Shown here in pieces: positions 24,671 to 34,279 of a stretch of 64,000 nucleotides of DNA (its first letter is position 1; each line of letters starts with the position of its first letter). This stretch comes from Streptomyces lateritius. GTDB taxonomy: Bacteria; Actinomycetota; Actinomycetes; Streptomycetales; Streptomycetaceae. Both the position numbers and the translations under genes were made by a program. Location: contig NZ_BMTO01000024.1 in assembly GCF_014649715.1 (NCBI RefSeq), positions 1 through 64,000 of the forward strand, written 5' to 3'. Below the pieces are notes generated by a model that was not told the origin of the DNA, searched no databases, and saw nothing but the letters and a program-made list of their open reading frames with translations.

Positions 24671-26203
24671 ATGAGTTCACACGACGCCGTCACGGAGGCG
24701 GCCACCGACCGCAGACGCTGGATCGCACTCGCCATCGTCATGACCGCCGCCTTCATGGATCTGGTCGACGCCACGATCGTCAACATCGCGATCCCGAGCA
24801 TCGAGCGCGACCTCGGCGCCTCCTTCGGTGCCATCCAGTGGATCACCGCCGGCTACGCCCTCGCGTTCGCCGCCGGCCTGATCACCGGTGGCCGCCTCGG
24901 TGACATCTACGGCCGCAAGCGGCTCTTCCTCTTCGGTACCGCGGGCTTCACCGTCGCCTCCGCGCTGTGCGGCTTCGCGGCCAACTCGGAGATGCTGGTC
25001 GCCTCCCGCCTGCTCCAGGGCGCGGCCGCGGCGATGATGGTGCCGCAGGTCCTCTCGATCATCCACGTCACCTTCCCCGCGCACGAACGCGGCAAGGTCT
25101 TCGGCATGTTCGGCGCGATCATCGGTCTGGGCGCGGTCTCCGGCCCGCTGCTCGGCGCCCTGCTCACGCAGTGGAACATCGCGGGCCTGGAGTGGCGGCC
25201 GATCTTCCTGATCAACCTGCCGGTCGGCATCGCGGGTCTGCTCCTGGGCCGGAAGTTCATCACCGAGTCCAAGGCTCCGAAGGCGCTCCGCCTCGACCTG
25301 GTCGGCGTGCTGCTGGTGACGCTGGCGCTGCTGATGCTCATCTACCCGCTGACCCGGGGCCGCGAGCTGGACTGGCCGCTCTGGGGCCACCTCTGCATGG
25401 CCGGCAGCCTCGCCGTCTTCGGCGCCCTCGTCGCGTACGAGAAGTACAAGACGAGGAAGGACGGCTCCCCGCTGGTCGAGCTGTCGCTGTTCCGGGTGAA
25501 GAGCTTCGCCGCGGGCATCGCGGTGCAGCTGACCTTCGGCGTCGTGATGGGCATCTTCTTCCTGGTCTGGACGCTGTACATGCAGATCGGGCTCGGCTGG
25601 AGCCCGCTGAAGGCGGGTCTGACGGGGGTGCCGTTCTCGATCGCCGTCTCGGCGGCGGCCGGCCTGTCGGTGCAGAGCCTGGTCCCGCGCTTCGGCCGGA
25701 AGGTGCTGCAGGCGGGCGCGCTGACGATGGCCGCCGGCGTGCTGCTCTACATCTGGGAGGCCGGACGGTACGGCACGGCCATCCACTCCTGGCAGATGAT
25801 CCTGCCCCTGGTCGTCATGGGCCTGGGCATGGGGCTGATCGTCGCCCCGCTGACGGACGCGGTCCTCTCCGACGTACCGCGCGAGCACGCCGGTTCCGCC
25901 TCGGGCCTCATCAACACGACCGGGCAGATGGGCAACGCGCTCGGGCTCGGCCTCGTCTCGGTCGTCTTCTACGGAGTGATCGACGAGGAGCGTCTCGCGG
26001 GGGCACCAGGCGAGGTGGGGGCGGCGTTCACGGACGCGTTCCAGAACGCGCTGGGGTGGGCGGTCGCCGTGCTCGCCGGGATCTTCCTGGTGATGTTCGC
26101 GCTGCCGGCGAAGCCGAAACAGCACGTGGAAGGCGCGGACGCGGAGGCGGACGATCCTGCTGGTGAGCCGATGCCGCATCAGGAGCCCGCTCTCACCCAC
26201 TGA
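24671..26203 (+). CDS. DHA2-family MFS drug exporter
   Basis: The 510-residue transporter carries FMDLVDATIVNIAIPSIERD near residue 29, GGRLGDIYGRKRLF near residue 75 and GLGAVSGPLLGALL near residue 153, with about 14 membrane segments. A TAGATT hexamer ends 6 bases before the ATG and no ribosome site is visible, so the transcript may be leaderless. It is divergent from the WYL regulator at 23652-24608, a common actinobacterial pairing. The substrate is unknown. Confidence 0.9.
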   Translation: MSSHDAVTEAATDRRRWIALAIVMTAAFMDLVDATIVNIAIPSIERDLGASFGAIQWITAGYALAFAAGLITGGRLGDIYGRKRLFLFGTAGFTVASALCGFAANSEMLVASRLLQGAAAAMMVPQVLSIIHVTFPAHERGKVFGMFGAIIGLGAVSGPLLGALLTQWNIAGLEWRPIFLINLPVGIAGLLLGRKFITESKAPKALRLDLVGVLLVTLALLMLIYPLTRGRELDWPLWGHLCMAGSLAVFGALVAYEKYKTRKDGSPLVELSLFRVKSFAAGIAVQLTFGVVMGIFFLVWTLYMQIGLGWSPLKAGLTGVPFSIAVSAAAGLSVQSLVPRFGRKVLQAGALTMAAGVLLYIWEAGRYGTAIHSWQMILPLVVMGLGMGLIVAPLTDAVLSDVPREHAGSASGLINTTGQMGNALGLGLVSVVFYGVIDEERLAGAPGEVGAAFTDAFQNALGWAVAVLAGIFLVMFALPAKPKQHVEGADAEADDPAGEPMPHQEPALTH

Positions 26204-26236
26204 GCGCGACGGCGGCATCGCCTGACGACGGCGACA

Positions 26237-26272
26237 GGGCCCGGCCCCGGGATCACACCCGGGGGCGGGCCC
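26237..26272. terminator. Hairpin after the third DHA2 pump
   Basis: Bases 26237-26251 and 26258-26272 form a 15-bp stem with one mismatch and a 6-base loop, followed by TTCT. It separates the pump from the fructose operon. Confidence 0.75.
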
Positions 26273-26327
26273 TTCTCCGTGCCCGGGTCTGTTTACTTTC
26301 CGGACATGTGAACGTAGCCTGCTGCTG

Positions 26328-26366
26328 AAACCACAGGTTCGGGCATGGAACGGATGTAAAACCACA
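26328..26366 (+). promoter_or_regulatory. Repeated AAACCACA sites before fruR
   Basis: AAACCACA occurs at 26328-26335 and 26359-26366, 31 bp apart (three helical turns) and in the same orientation, and the second touches the fruR start codon. ACATGTG and TGAAA elements lie nearby. DeoR-family regulators often bind such spaced direct repeats, so autoregulation of the fru operon is likely. Confidence 0.45.
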
Positions 26367-27127
26367 TGTACGCACCCGAGCGACAGCAAGAGATTCTGCG
26401 GCTCGCCCGCGAGAGCGGACGTGTGGACGTCCTCTCCCTCGCCGAGGAGTTCCAGGTCACCGCCGAGACCGTCCGGCGCGACCTCAAGGCCCTCGACCGG
26501 GCCGGGCTCGTACGCCGGGTGCACGGCGGTGCGATACCGGCCGGGCGGCTCGACTTCGAGCCCGACCTCGCCGAACGCGAGTCCACCGCCGCCGACGAGA
26601 AGGACCGGATCGTCCAGGCCGCCCTCGGCGAACTCCCCGACGAGGGAAGCGTCCTCCTCGACGCCGGGACCACCGTCTCCCGCCTCGCCGCCGGTTTCCC
26701 CCTCGAATGCGGGCTGACCGTCGTCACCCACGCCCTGCCCGTCGCCGCGCGTCTCGCCGACCACCCCGGCATCGACCTCCACCTCGTCGGCGGCCGCGTC
26801 CGCCATCGCACCCGCGCCGCCGTCGACGCGTGGGCGCTGCGCGCGTACGGAGAGATCCGCGCCGACGTCGCCTTCCTCGGTGCCAACGGCTTCTCGCCCG
26901 AACACGGGCTCACCACCCCCGACCTCGCCGAGGCCGCCGTCAAACGGGCCGTGATCGCCGCCGCCCGCCGGGTCGTGCTGCTCGCCGACTCGGCCAAGCA
27001 CGGCGAGGAGCACTTCGCCCGCTTCGGCGACCTCACCGACGTCGACCTGCTCATCACCGACAGCGGGCTCAGCCCCGAGGACGCCGCGGCGATCGAGGCC
27101 GCGGGAACGGAAGTCGTACGCACATGA
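26366..27127 (+). CDS. fruR: DeoR-family regulator of the fructose operon
   Basis: The 253-residue protein has the DeoR N-terminal HTH (RQQEILRLARESGRVDVLSL and VTAETVRRDLKAL) and the C-terminal sugar-phosphate sensor domain with DAGTTVSRLA near residue 97, ADVAFLGANGFSPEHGL near 168 and VLLADSAKHG. It should respond to fructose 1-phosphate and control fruK and fruA, as the equivalent gene does in S. coelicolor. Its stop overlaps the fruK ATG by 4 bp, so the two are coupled. Confidence 0.88.
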   Translation: MYAPERQQEILRLARESGRVDVLSLAEEFQVTAETVRRDLKALDRAGLVRRVHGGAIPAGRLDFEPDLAERESTAADEKDRIVQAALGELPDEGSVLLDAGTTVSRLAAGFPLECGLTVVTHALPVAARLADHPGIDLHLVGGRVRHRTRAAVDAWALRAYGEIRADVAFLGANGFSPEHGLTTPDLAEAAVKRAVIAAARRVVLLADSAKHGEEHFARFGDLTDVDLLITDSGLSPEDAAAIEAAGTEVVRT

Positions 27128-28077
27128 TCCTCACCGTCACCCCGAACCCGTCGCTGGACCGGACGTACGAGGTCCCGGCCCTGGAGCGTGGCGAGGTGCT
27201 GCGTGCCACCGCCGAGCGCATGGACCCCGGCGGCAAGGGTGTCAACGTCTCGCGCGCCGTCGCGGCCGCCGGACACCGCACCGTCGCCGTCGTCCCGCTC
27301 GGCGGCGCGCCCGGCGCGCTCGTCGCCCAACTCCTCGCCGGCCAGGGCATCGAGGTCGCCCCGGTGCCGGTCGCCGGACACACCCGCTCCAACATCGCGC
27401 TCGCGGAGCCGGACGGAACGCTGACGAAGGTCAACGCGCCGGGTCCGGAGCTGACCTGGGAGGAGTCGGAGACGATCCTGACCACGGTGGGCGCGTACTC
27501 GCCCGCGGCGGACTGGATCGCCTGCTGCGGCAGCCTGCCGCGGGGGCTGGCGCCCGAGTGGTACGCCGAGCTGGTCACCCGCGCCCACGGAGCGGGCGCC
27601 CGGATCGCCCTCGACACCTCGGGGCCCTCCCTCCTCGCGGCCCTCGCGGCCCGCCCGGACGTCGTCAAGCCGAACGCGGAGGAGCTGGCGGAGGCCGTCG
27701 GCCGCCCGCTGGCCACGATCGGCGACGCGGTCAAGGCGGCGGAGGAGCTGCGGGAGCAGGGCGCGGGCGCCGTCCTGGCCAGCCTGGGCGCGGACGGCCA
27801 GCTGCTGGTCTCGGCCGCCGGCACCTGGTACGGCACGGCGGCCGTGGACCTCGTCCGCTCCGACGTGGGCGCCGGTGACGCGTCCCTGGCCGGCTTCCTC
27901 GCGGCGGGCGGCGAAGGCCCCGACGCGCTGGCGGCGGCGGTCGCGCACGGCGCGGCGGCGGTCGGCCTGCCGGGCAGCGAGATGCCGAGCCCGGCGCACC
28001 TGAACCCGTCGGCGGTCACGGTGACCGCGGACGTTCCCCTCGACCGATCACTCAGCGAGCAAGGGAGCCCGCGATGA
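27124..28077 (+). CDS. fruK: 1-phosphofructokinase
   Basis: The 317-residue PfkB-family kinase starts MILTVTPNPSLDRTYEV and has the GGKGVNVSRA motif near residue 38, a KPNAEEL segment near 181 and the catalytic anion-hole motif SDVGAGDASLAGF near 247. It phosphorylates fructose 1-phosphate to fructose 1,6-bisphosphate. The ATG at 27124 overlaps the fruR stop, and its own stop overlaps the fruA ATG, giving a tightly coupled three-gene operon. Confidence 0.93.
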   Translation: MILTVTPNPSLDRTYEVPALERGEVLRATAERMDPGGKGVNVSRAVAAAGHRTVAVVPLGGAPGALVAQLLAGQGIEVAPVPVAGHTRSNIALAEPDGTLTKVNAPGPELTWEESETILTTVGAYSPAADWIACCGSLPRGLAPEWYAELVTRAHGAGARIALDTSGPSLLAALAARPDVVKPNAEELAEAVGRPLATIGDAVKAAEELREQGAGAVLASLGADGQLLVSAAGTWYGTAAVDLVRSDVGAGDASLAGFLAAGGEGPDALAAAVAHGAAAVGLPGSEMPSPAHLNPSAVTVTADVPLDRSLSEQGSPR

Positions 28078-30262
28078 GCAAGACGATCACCGCGGACCTG
28101 GTCGACCTCGACCTGTCCGCCGGCACGAAGGAAGCGGCGGCCCGCTCGCTCGCGGAGCGCATGGTCGCGCTCGGCCGGGTGACCGACCTCGACGGCTTCC
28201 TCGCGGACGTCGCCGCCCGCGAGGCCCAGATGCCGACCGGCCTGGACGGCGGCATCGGCATCCCGCACTGCCGCAGCCCCCATGTCGTCGCCCGACCCTC
28301 GCCTTCGGCCGCGCCCCCCAGGGCATCGACTTCGGCGCCCAGGACGGTCCGGCGGACCTGATCTTCCTGATCGCGGCACCCTCGGGATCCGACGACGCCC
28401 ACCTGACGATCCTCTCCTCCCTGGCCCGCCGCCTGATGAACGAGGACTTCACAACGGCCCTGCGATCGGCGGCCTCGGCGAGCGAGGCGGCGTCCCTCAT
28501 CTCGGGCGAGGAACCCCCTGCGGGAGCGGTGCCCGCGTCGAAGGTCCCGTCTCCGCCGGAGGCTGCGCCCGCCCCGGGCGAAACGGTCGAGCTCGGTGCC
28601 GAAGTCCCGCCCACACCGGTCGGCGCCACCGGCCCTGCCGGGCCGTCCGCTGAGGCTTCGCCGGAAGCGGCGCCCGTGGTCGGCGGCTCCACCGCGACGG
28701 CGGGAGACGGCACCGGTCCGTCCGCCTCGGCTTCGCCGGCCGGGGGCGCCGGGGGAACTCCCGGTGACGGCGACCGGCCGGGGTTCCGGGTCGTGGCCGT
28801 CACCTCCTGTCCGACCGGGATCGCCCACACCTACATGGCCGCCGAAGCCCTCGAGAAGGCCGGGCGGGCCGTCGGGGTCGAGGTCGTCGTCGAGACGCAG
28901 GGGTCCGCCGGGTTCGCGCGGCTCGACCCCGCGGTCGTCGCCGCCGCCGACGGCGTGATCTTCGCGCACGACGTTCCCGTACGGGAGAAGGAACGCTTCG
29001 CCGGGAAGCCGACCGTCGACGTCGGCGTCAAGGCCGGGATCAACCGGCCCGCCGCCCTCATCGACGAGGTCCGCGCCAAGGCCGAGCGCGGCGAGATCAC
29101 CCAGCCCGCCAGGGCCGGGACTCCGGTCGAGAACGCCGGCGAGGCCGGTGAGGGCTACGGCACCAAGCTGCGCAAGTGGCTGATGTCCGGCGTCAGTTAC
29201 ATGGTCCCGTTCGTCGCCGCCGGTGGTCTCCTCATCGCCCTCGGCTTCGCCATCGGCGGCTACGACATCGACAAGGCGCCCTCCGTCGCCGAGCACTTCG
29301 TGTGGGGCCAGGCCGACAGCTGGGCCGCGCTGCTCTTCCAGATCGGCGGGCTCGCGTTCAGTTTCCTCGTCCCCGTCCTCGCCGGGTACATCGCCTACGG
29401 CATGGCCGACCGGCCCGGTCTCGTCCCCGGATTCGTCGGCGGCGCCATCGCGCTCACCGTCAACGCCGGTTTCCTCGGTGGTCTCGCCGCCGGCCTCATC
29501 GCGGGCGGCACCGTCCTCGCCATCCAGAAGGTGAAGGTGCCCGCGGCCCTGCGGGGCATCATGCCGGTGGTGGTGATCCCGCTGCTCGCGTCGATCGTCG
29601 TCGGCTTCCTGATGTTCCTGGTGGTCGGCAAGCCGATCGCGAGCCTTCAGCAGGCGATGACCGACTGGCTGTCCGGCCTGTCCGGCGCCAACGCGGTCAT
29701 CCTGGGCGTGATCCTGGGCCTGATGATGTGCTTCGACCTCGGCGGCCCGGTCAACAAGGTCGCGTACGCCTTCGCGGTGGGCGGTCTCGCCAACCCCAAC
29801 GAGGGTTCGCTCAAGGTCATGGCCGCCGTGATGGCCGCCGGCATGGTGCCGCCGCTCGCGATGGCGCTGGCCACGGCCGTCCGCGGCAGGCTCTTCACCC
29901 GGACCGAGCGGGAGAACGGCAAGGCCGCCTGGGTGCTCGGGGCCTCGTTCATCAGCGAGGGCGCGATCCCGTTCGCCGCCGCGGACCCGCTGCGGGTCAT
30001 CCCGGCGGCGATGGCGGGCGGCGCGGTCACCGGCGCCCTGTCGATGCTCTTCGAGTGCACCCTGCGGGCCCCGCACGGCGGTGTCTTCGTCATCCCGCTG
30101 ATCGGCAACCCGCTGCTCTACCTGCTGGCCATCCTCGCGGGAACGGTCGTCAGCGCGGGCCTGGTGATCCTGCTCAAGGGGGCGCGCAAGCCGGCCCCCG
30201 GGGCCGGGAACGGGGAGCCGGAAGCGGCCGAGGCCGAGGCGAGGGTGGCTGTGGCGGCCTGA
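28074..30262 (+). pseudogene. fruA: Fructose PTS transporter EIIABC, frameshifted in the EIIA domain
   Basis: The ATG frame gives a normal EIIA start through GIGIPHCRSPHVVA (active His near residue 65) and then becomes nonsense at 28291-28293. One C is missing from a run expected to be CCCC; with it restored the text continues TLAFGRAPQGIDFG and stays open to 30262. EIIB (FRVVAVTSCPTGIAHTY, active Cys about residue 247) and the membrane EIIC domain are intact. Between EIIA and EIIB lies a Pro/Ala/Ser linker of nearly 90 residues. The intact protein would import fructose and phosphorylate it to fructose 1-phosphate. A sequencing error in the C run is at least as likely as a true null allele. 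Confidence 0.85.
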
Positions 30263-30272
30263 CCTCACCGAA

Positions 30273-30306
30273 GAGGGGCGGTGCCGTCACGAGCGCACCG
30301 CCCCTC
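30273..30306. terminator. Perfect 12-bp hairpin ending the fru operon
   Basis: GAGGGGCGGTGC at 30273-30284 pairs exactly with 30295-30306 around a 10-base loop, starting 11 bp after the fruA stop. The remaining 200 bp to the next gene show no gene I can support. Confidence 0.75.
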
Positions 30307-30508
30307 AGCGGAATCAGGGCACTTCCTCGCCTTCACGGCGTGGTTCAGCTTGCCGGCGCTCCTCTGCCGGCCCAGGAACCTGCTGACGCTGCCGGTCGCC
30401 GAGGTGGCGTCCGGCCCCGTCAGCTGGAACCACACGCCGATGTCGGCGTCGTCGGGGTCGACAGACACGGCGCACGCGCCCTCAGCGGCCCCGGGGAGGC
30501 GCCGCCGT

Positions 30509-31354
30509 TCACCTGACCCGGGCGCGGTGTTCCATCGCCTCACGCGCCGCGTCCTCGTTCTCGTACACCTCACACATGTGCCGGCCGTCCGGCGTGGCGG
30601 TGTGCTCCACCTCCCACAGGCTCAGCTCACCACCGTCGAGCAGCAGGAACGCGTGTTCGTAGAGCGTGAATCCGGCGTCCCGGCCGCCGCTCTCCACCAC
30701 GCACGGGCGCCCGAACGCCTGTGTGATGTGGTGGGCGAACGCCACCCGCAGCCGCCGCGCCGTCTCCTCGCCGGGCCGGTCCGCGTTCTCCGCGCGCCGC
30801 AGCACGCGGCGCGCGTGGTCCGCCGAGTCGTCCGGCACGTACATCCGGGGCTGCGTCGGTATCGGACGGGAGAGCAGGGCGCTCAGCAGCTCCAGGTCCG
30901 CGTCCTCGCCGAAGTCCGGTCCAGACACGGGCTCGGCGCCCCAGCCCGGGTCATGGCCGGCCGGCAGGCGGGACGCGGCGAGCCGGGCCTCCGCCTCCTC
31001 GGTGTACACCTCGTGCTGGCGCCCGCCGTCCCGGCCGGAATTGTGCACCAGCTCCCACAGGCTGAGCGCGGTGCCGTCGGCGAGCAGGTAGGTGTGGCGG
31101 TGGGTGGTGCGGTGCAGGGTCGCGCTGTGGTGCGAGGAGTGCAGAGCGCTGGAGTGGGCGAGTGCCGTCTCCAGGCGCTCCACCGTGCTGTCGGGCAGGT
31201 CGAAGGAGTTGAGCGCCCGGCCGAGGAGCCGCTCAACGTGCGTCTCGGTCGTCTCGTACGGATCGTGAGGATCCTGCGGATCGTTCAAGAGGGTCTCCAG
31301 GCCGTCGCCGCATGTCACTTGGTGCTTGCTTAACGTAGTCCCTGGGTCCGACAT
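30509..31354 (-). CDS. DUF6227-like protein with internal duplication
   Basis: The 281-residue soluble protein resembles the Streptomyces family called DUF6227, whose function is unknown. Two copies of a module are visible: residues about 86-130 (TYLLADGTALSLWELVHN then HEVYTEEAEARLA) and the C-terminal 50 residues (AFLLLDGGELSLWEVEHT then CEVYENEDAAREA). A helix precedes each (STVERLETALAHS and ETARRLRVAFAHH). ATG 31354 is preferred because similar proteins begin near here; ATG 31426 would add 24 unconvincing residues. It follows the P1 peptidase gene on the same strand by 68 bp. Confidence 0.7.
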   Translation of the reverse strand: MSDPGTTLSKHQVTCGDGLETLLNDPQDPHDPYETTETHVERLLGRALNSFDLPDSTVERLETALAHSSALHSSHHSATLHRTTHRHTYLLADGTALSLWELVHNSGRDGGRQHEVYTEEAEARLAASRLPAGHDPGWGAEPVSGPDFGEDADLELLSALLSRPIPTQPRMYVPDDSADHARRVLRRAENADRPGEETARRLRVAFAHHITQAFGRPCVVESGGRDAGFTLYEHAFLLLDGGELSLWEVEHTATPDGRHMCEVYENEDAAREAMEHRARVR

Positions 31355-31422
31355 CGTGTCCGGGGTTCGGCAAAACGAAGTGGGTGCACGGGAAGTTCCC
31401 GCCCTTCGGGCACCGCGTCGGC

Positions 31423-32532
31423 TCAACTTCCCTCAGGCTTACGGGAGTCGGCGCCGCGATCGGGTCCGTACAGCTCCCGGTACGAGGGGAAGTGCCCGGC
31501 CGGGCCCGTGACGCCCTCCGCGGTCTCCAGGACCGCGCGCACGATCGCCCGGGTCACCGTGTCCGCGCCCGCCGCCAGGATGTCGTTCAGGGCGAGCGGG
31601 CCCGCCTCCGCCGGCAGCTCCCTTTCCCCGGTGGCGAGGGCGAAGACGGTGTCCCCGTCGTTGAGGAGGTGCACCGGGCGGACGGCGCGCGCGATGCCGT
31701 CGTGCGCCGTGCCCGCGAACTTCTGCGCCTGCGCCCGGGTGAGCACGGCGTCCGTGGCGACGACCGCGAGCGTGGTGTTCAGGGGAGGGGCGGGGGACGT
31801 GGCCACGGCCTCGGCGAGGCGCCGCCGCGCCGCCTCGTGGACGGCCGGCTCCGGATAATCCGGGCGCCCCTGGAAGTACCGCCCGTACAGCACGCCCGTC
31901 TCCGGATCGACCGCCGAGCCGACCGCGTTGGCCACGACCAGGGCGCCGACCGTGACGCCCGACGCCAGGACCGTGCTCGCCGTACCGACCCCGCCCTTGA
32001 GCCCGCCGACCACGGCGCCGGTCCCCGCGCCGACCGCGCCCGTCTCCACGCGCGCGTGGAGCTCCGTCGCCGCCGCGGCCTCCACCGCCGCCCGGCCGGT
32101 GCCCGCGTCCGGGCGGGCCGCGAAGTCACCGCCCCTGCCGAGGTCGAAGACGCAGGCGGCCGGGACGACGGGGACCACGTGCGAGGGGTCGGGCCCCACG
32201 CGCACCCCGCGGCCGCGCTCCTCCAGCCAGGCCATGACGCCGGCCGCCGAGTCCAGTCCGTACGCGCTGCCGCCGGTCAGGACCACGGCCTCGATCCGCT
32301 GGACGACGTTGCGCGGGTCGAGCGCGTCGGTCTCCCGGGTGCCGGGGCCTCCGCCGCGTACGTCCACGGCCGCCACGGCCCCGCCCGGCGGGGCGAGGAC
32401 GACGGTGGTGCCGCTGAGGGCCCCGGGCCCCGCCACGCGCGCGTGCCCGACCCGCAGACCGCTCACATCCGTGAGCCCGTCGCGCGGTCCGTCGTACGGT
32501 TCCTCAGGGCGCCGCCCCTCATGCTGTGTCAT
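31423..32532 (-). CDS. P1-family aminopeptidase (DmpA-like)
   Basis: The 369-residue protein belongs to the N-terminal-nucleophile P1 peptidases (L-aminopeptidase/D-esterase). GLTDVSGLRVGHARV at the start, LTGGSAYGLDSAAGVMAWL near residue 87 and the cleavage/nucleophile region PLNTTLAVVATDA near 260 are typical; self-cleavage before the Thr would give two chains. The ATG at 32532 overlaps the stop of the upstream LtrA gene by 4 bp, so the two are translationally coupled. No signal peptide is seen. Confidence 0.87.
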   Translation of the reverse strand: MTQHEGRRPEEPYDGPRDGLTDVSGLRVGHARVAGPGALSGTTVVLAPPGGAVAAVDVRGGGPGTRETDALDPRNVVQRIEAVVLTGGSAYGLDSAAGVMAWLEERGRGVRVGPDPSHVVPVVPAACVFDLGRGGDFAARPDAGTGRAAVEAAAATELHARVETGAVGAGTGAVVGGLKGGVGTASTVLASGVTVGALVVANAVGSAVDPETGVLYGRYFQGRPDYPEPAVHEAARRRLAEAVATSPAPPLNTTLAVVATDAVLTRAQAQKFAGTAHDGIARAVRPVHLLNDGDTVFALATGERELPAEAGPLALNDILAAGADTVTRAIVRAVLETAEGVTGPAGHFPSYRELYGPDRGADSRKPEGS

Positions 32533-33734
32533 GGCCCTTGCGTACCACGGCCGTCGGCGCGGTGCCCCGGGTTCCGGGTCGCGGGGTTGCGGGCGGTCAG
32601 GGTCACGCCGACCGCCACCGTCGCCGCGGCGACGACACCCGCCGCGAGGACCGCCCAGCGCCCGGCGAACGAGCACATGAGGATGGCCAGCGACGAGAGG
32701 GGCAGCACGAGTTGCTGCGCCGTCCCGACCTTGAAGTAGCGGGCGTGCAGCGCCCAGACGCACAGGAGGAAGAGCGCGGCCGGGATCGTCACCGCCGAGG
32801 AGGCGGCGAGCGTCGAGATGTGGGCCTTGCCGACGGCCTGCTCGACGGCGATCTCGATCCCGGCGCCGATCGCCGCGGCGGATGCGAGGATCAGATAGTG
32901 GCCGTACCCCCACAGGAAGGCCTGCCGGTTCGAGACGAGCCGGTCGTGGGCGGGGACGACGAAGTAGATCCACCAGGCGGCGAAGACGATCAGCAGACCG
33001 CCGGCCGCGATGGGGAGCAGCTCGCCGAGCGCGTCGTTCTCACTGATCCCGGACTTCACGGCGACGGTGGCCGCCGCGATCGTCTCGCCGAGCACGATGA
33101 TCGTGAACAGGCCGTAGCGCTCGGCGATGTGGTGCGGGTGCCACTGCGTGGTCGCGTCCTTCTCCGCGTACACCGGTACGGCCATCTCGACGATCGCCAT
33201 GACGAGGAAGACCCAGGGACGGGCGGACTCGTGCGGGAGGAGCAGCGCCGTCCAGCCGACCTGGCAGAGCAGGACCCCGCCCGCGTACCGGCGGCACAGG
33301 GTGCGCTCGGCGGGGGAGGCGGCGTGGTGGGCGGCGCGCAGCCACTGGGTGGCGAGGGCGCACCGCATGACGACGTAGCCGAGCCAGACGACCAGGAAGT
33401 CGTGGTCCTCGAAGCCGCGCGAAACACCGGCGGCGAGGATGAGGACGCCGGCGATCTGGACCAGGGTGACGACACGGTAGAGGACGTCGTCGTTGTCGTA
33501 GGCGGAGGCGAACCAGGTGAAGTTCATCCAGGCCCACCAGATCGCGAAGAACACCATCGCGTAGTTGACGATGCCTTCGGCGGTGTGGGCCTCGGCGACG
33601 GCGTGCACGAGTTCGGCGCCGGCCTGGGCGACGGCGACGACGAAACAGAGGTCGAAGAAGAGCTCGAGCGGGGTCGCGGCGCGATGCGCCTCGTCGCGTG
33701 AGCGTGCGGTGAGCGGCAGGAACGGTCGGGTCAT
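32529..33734 (-). CDS. LtrA-family membrane protein
   Basis: The 401-residue protein shows the low-temperature-requirement A pattern: TPLELFFDLCFVVAVAQ near residue 21, IWWAWMNFTWFASAYDNDD near 65, and AERYGLFTIIVLGETI near 204, with about 10-12 hydrophobic helices. The function of LtrA proteins is not established. ATG 33734 is preferred, since longer starts add a low-complexity Gly/Pro stretch. It is the first gene of a two-gene unit with the P1 peptidase. Confidence 0.83.
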   Translation of the reverse strand: MTRPFLPLTARSRDEAHRAATPLELFFDLCFVVAVAQAGAELVHAVAEAHTAEGIVNYAMVFFAIWWAWMNFTWFASAYDNDDVLYRVVTLVQIAGVLILAAGVSRGFEDHDFLVVWLGYVVMRCALATQWLRAAHHAASPAERTLCRRYAGGVLLCQVGWTALLLPHESARPWVFLVMAIVEMAVPVYAEKDATTQWHPHHIAERYGLFTIIVLGETIAAATVAVKSGISENDALGELLPIAAGGLLIVFAAWWIYFVVPAHDRLVSNRQAFLWGYGHYLILASAAAIGAGIEIAVEQAVGKAHISTLAASSAVTIPAALFLLCVWALHARYFKVGTAQQLVLPLSSLAILMCSFAGRWAVLAAGVVAAATVAVGVTLTARNPATRNPGHRADGRGTQGP

Positions 33735-33936
33735 GCGTCCCAGCACATCAGAGCCGCGGGCCCCCGGAGTCATCGGCGCACCCGTGCCGCCGCCCTCGCT
33801 GCCCACCTGCGCCTGCCCCGTCCTCGCTGTGCGCCGTCGCCGGCCCCCGCCGCCGCCTGAACGCCACCCGAGGACTCCCTCACTCAGGCGCTCCGCGAAA
33901 CAGGATGAAAAGCGCCGTACCCCCTACCGCGACCGG

Positions 33937-34226
33937 GTGACCGAGCCACTGCGGGCCCCGGGGCCGTCGTCCAGAGCCCCCTGCGGCCGTTCGCACCGAC
34001 GGGGCGCCCTCGCGGGGGCCCTCGTCTCCGGGGTCGGCGTCCTGGCGGCCTGACCACCCGGCCTGACCACACGGCGCGTCGTCGGCCAGTTGTGGGGGCT
34101 GACGATCGTGGTCGACGAGTGGATGTCCGGCGACACCGCCACAGCTTGGTGGGGAGCGTCGGCTTCCCGGTCCTGTCGTTCCTCGTCGTACCCGGACTGT
34201 GGCCGCTCGACCCGATGGACCGCTGA
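33937..34226 (+). pseudogene. Possible decayed small membrane-protein gene
   Basis: From GTG 33937 the frame encodes a hydrophobic stretch GALAGALVSGVGVLAA, meets a TGA at 34051, and continues in the same frame with VVGQLWGLTIVVDEWMSGD and TAWWG. A one-base loss near 34150-34154 then shifts the natural continuation, which reads VGFPVLSFLVVPGLWPLDPM and ends at the TGA at 34224-34226. Two helices plus a charged end suggest an old membrane protein of under 100 residues. It occupies most of the 33735-34279 gap; nothing else is recognisable there. Confidence 0.4.
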
Positions 34227-34279
34227 ACCCGCGAAGGATCAGGGGGCGCGGCGAGAGACGCCCGGCGTACCCTGAATAC

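Noticed and set aside
30265-30573. Minus-strand frame of 102 codons below the DUF6227-like gene
   Set aside because: It overlaps the fru hairpin and the 3' end of the next gene and has no convincing start or homologue that I recognise; a remnant is possible but unsupported.
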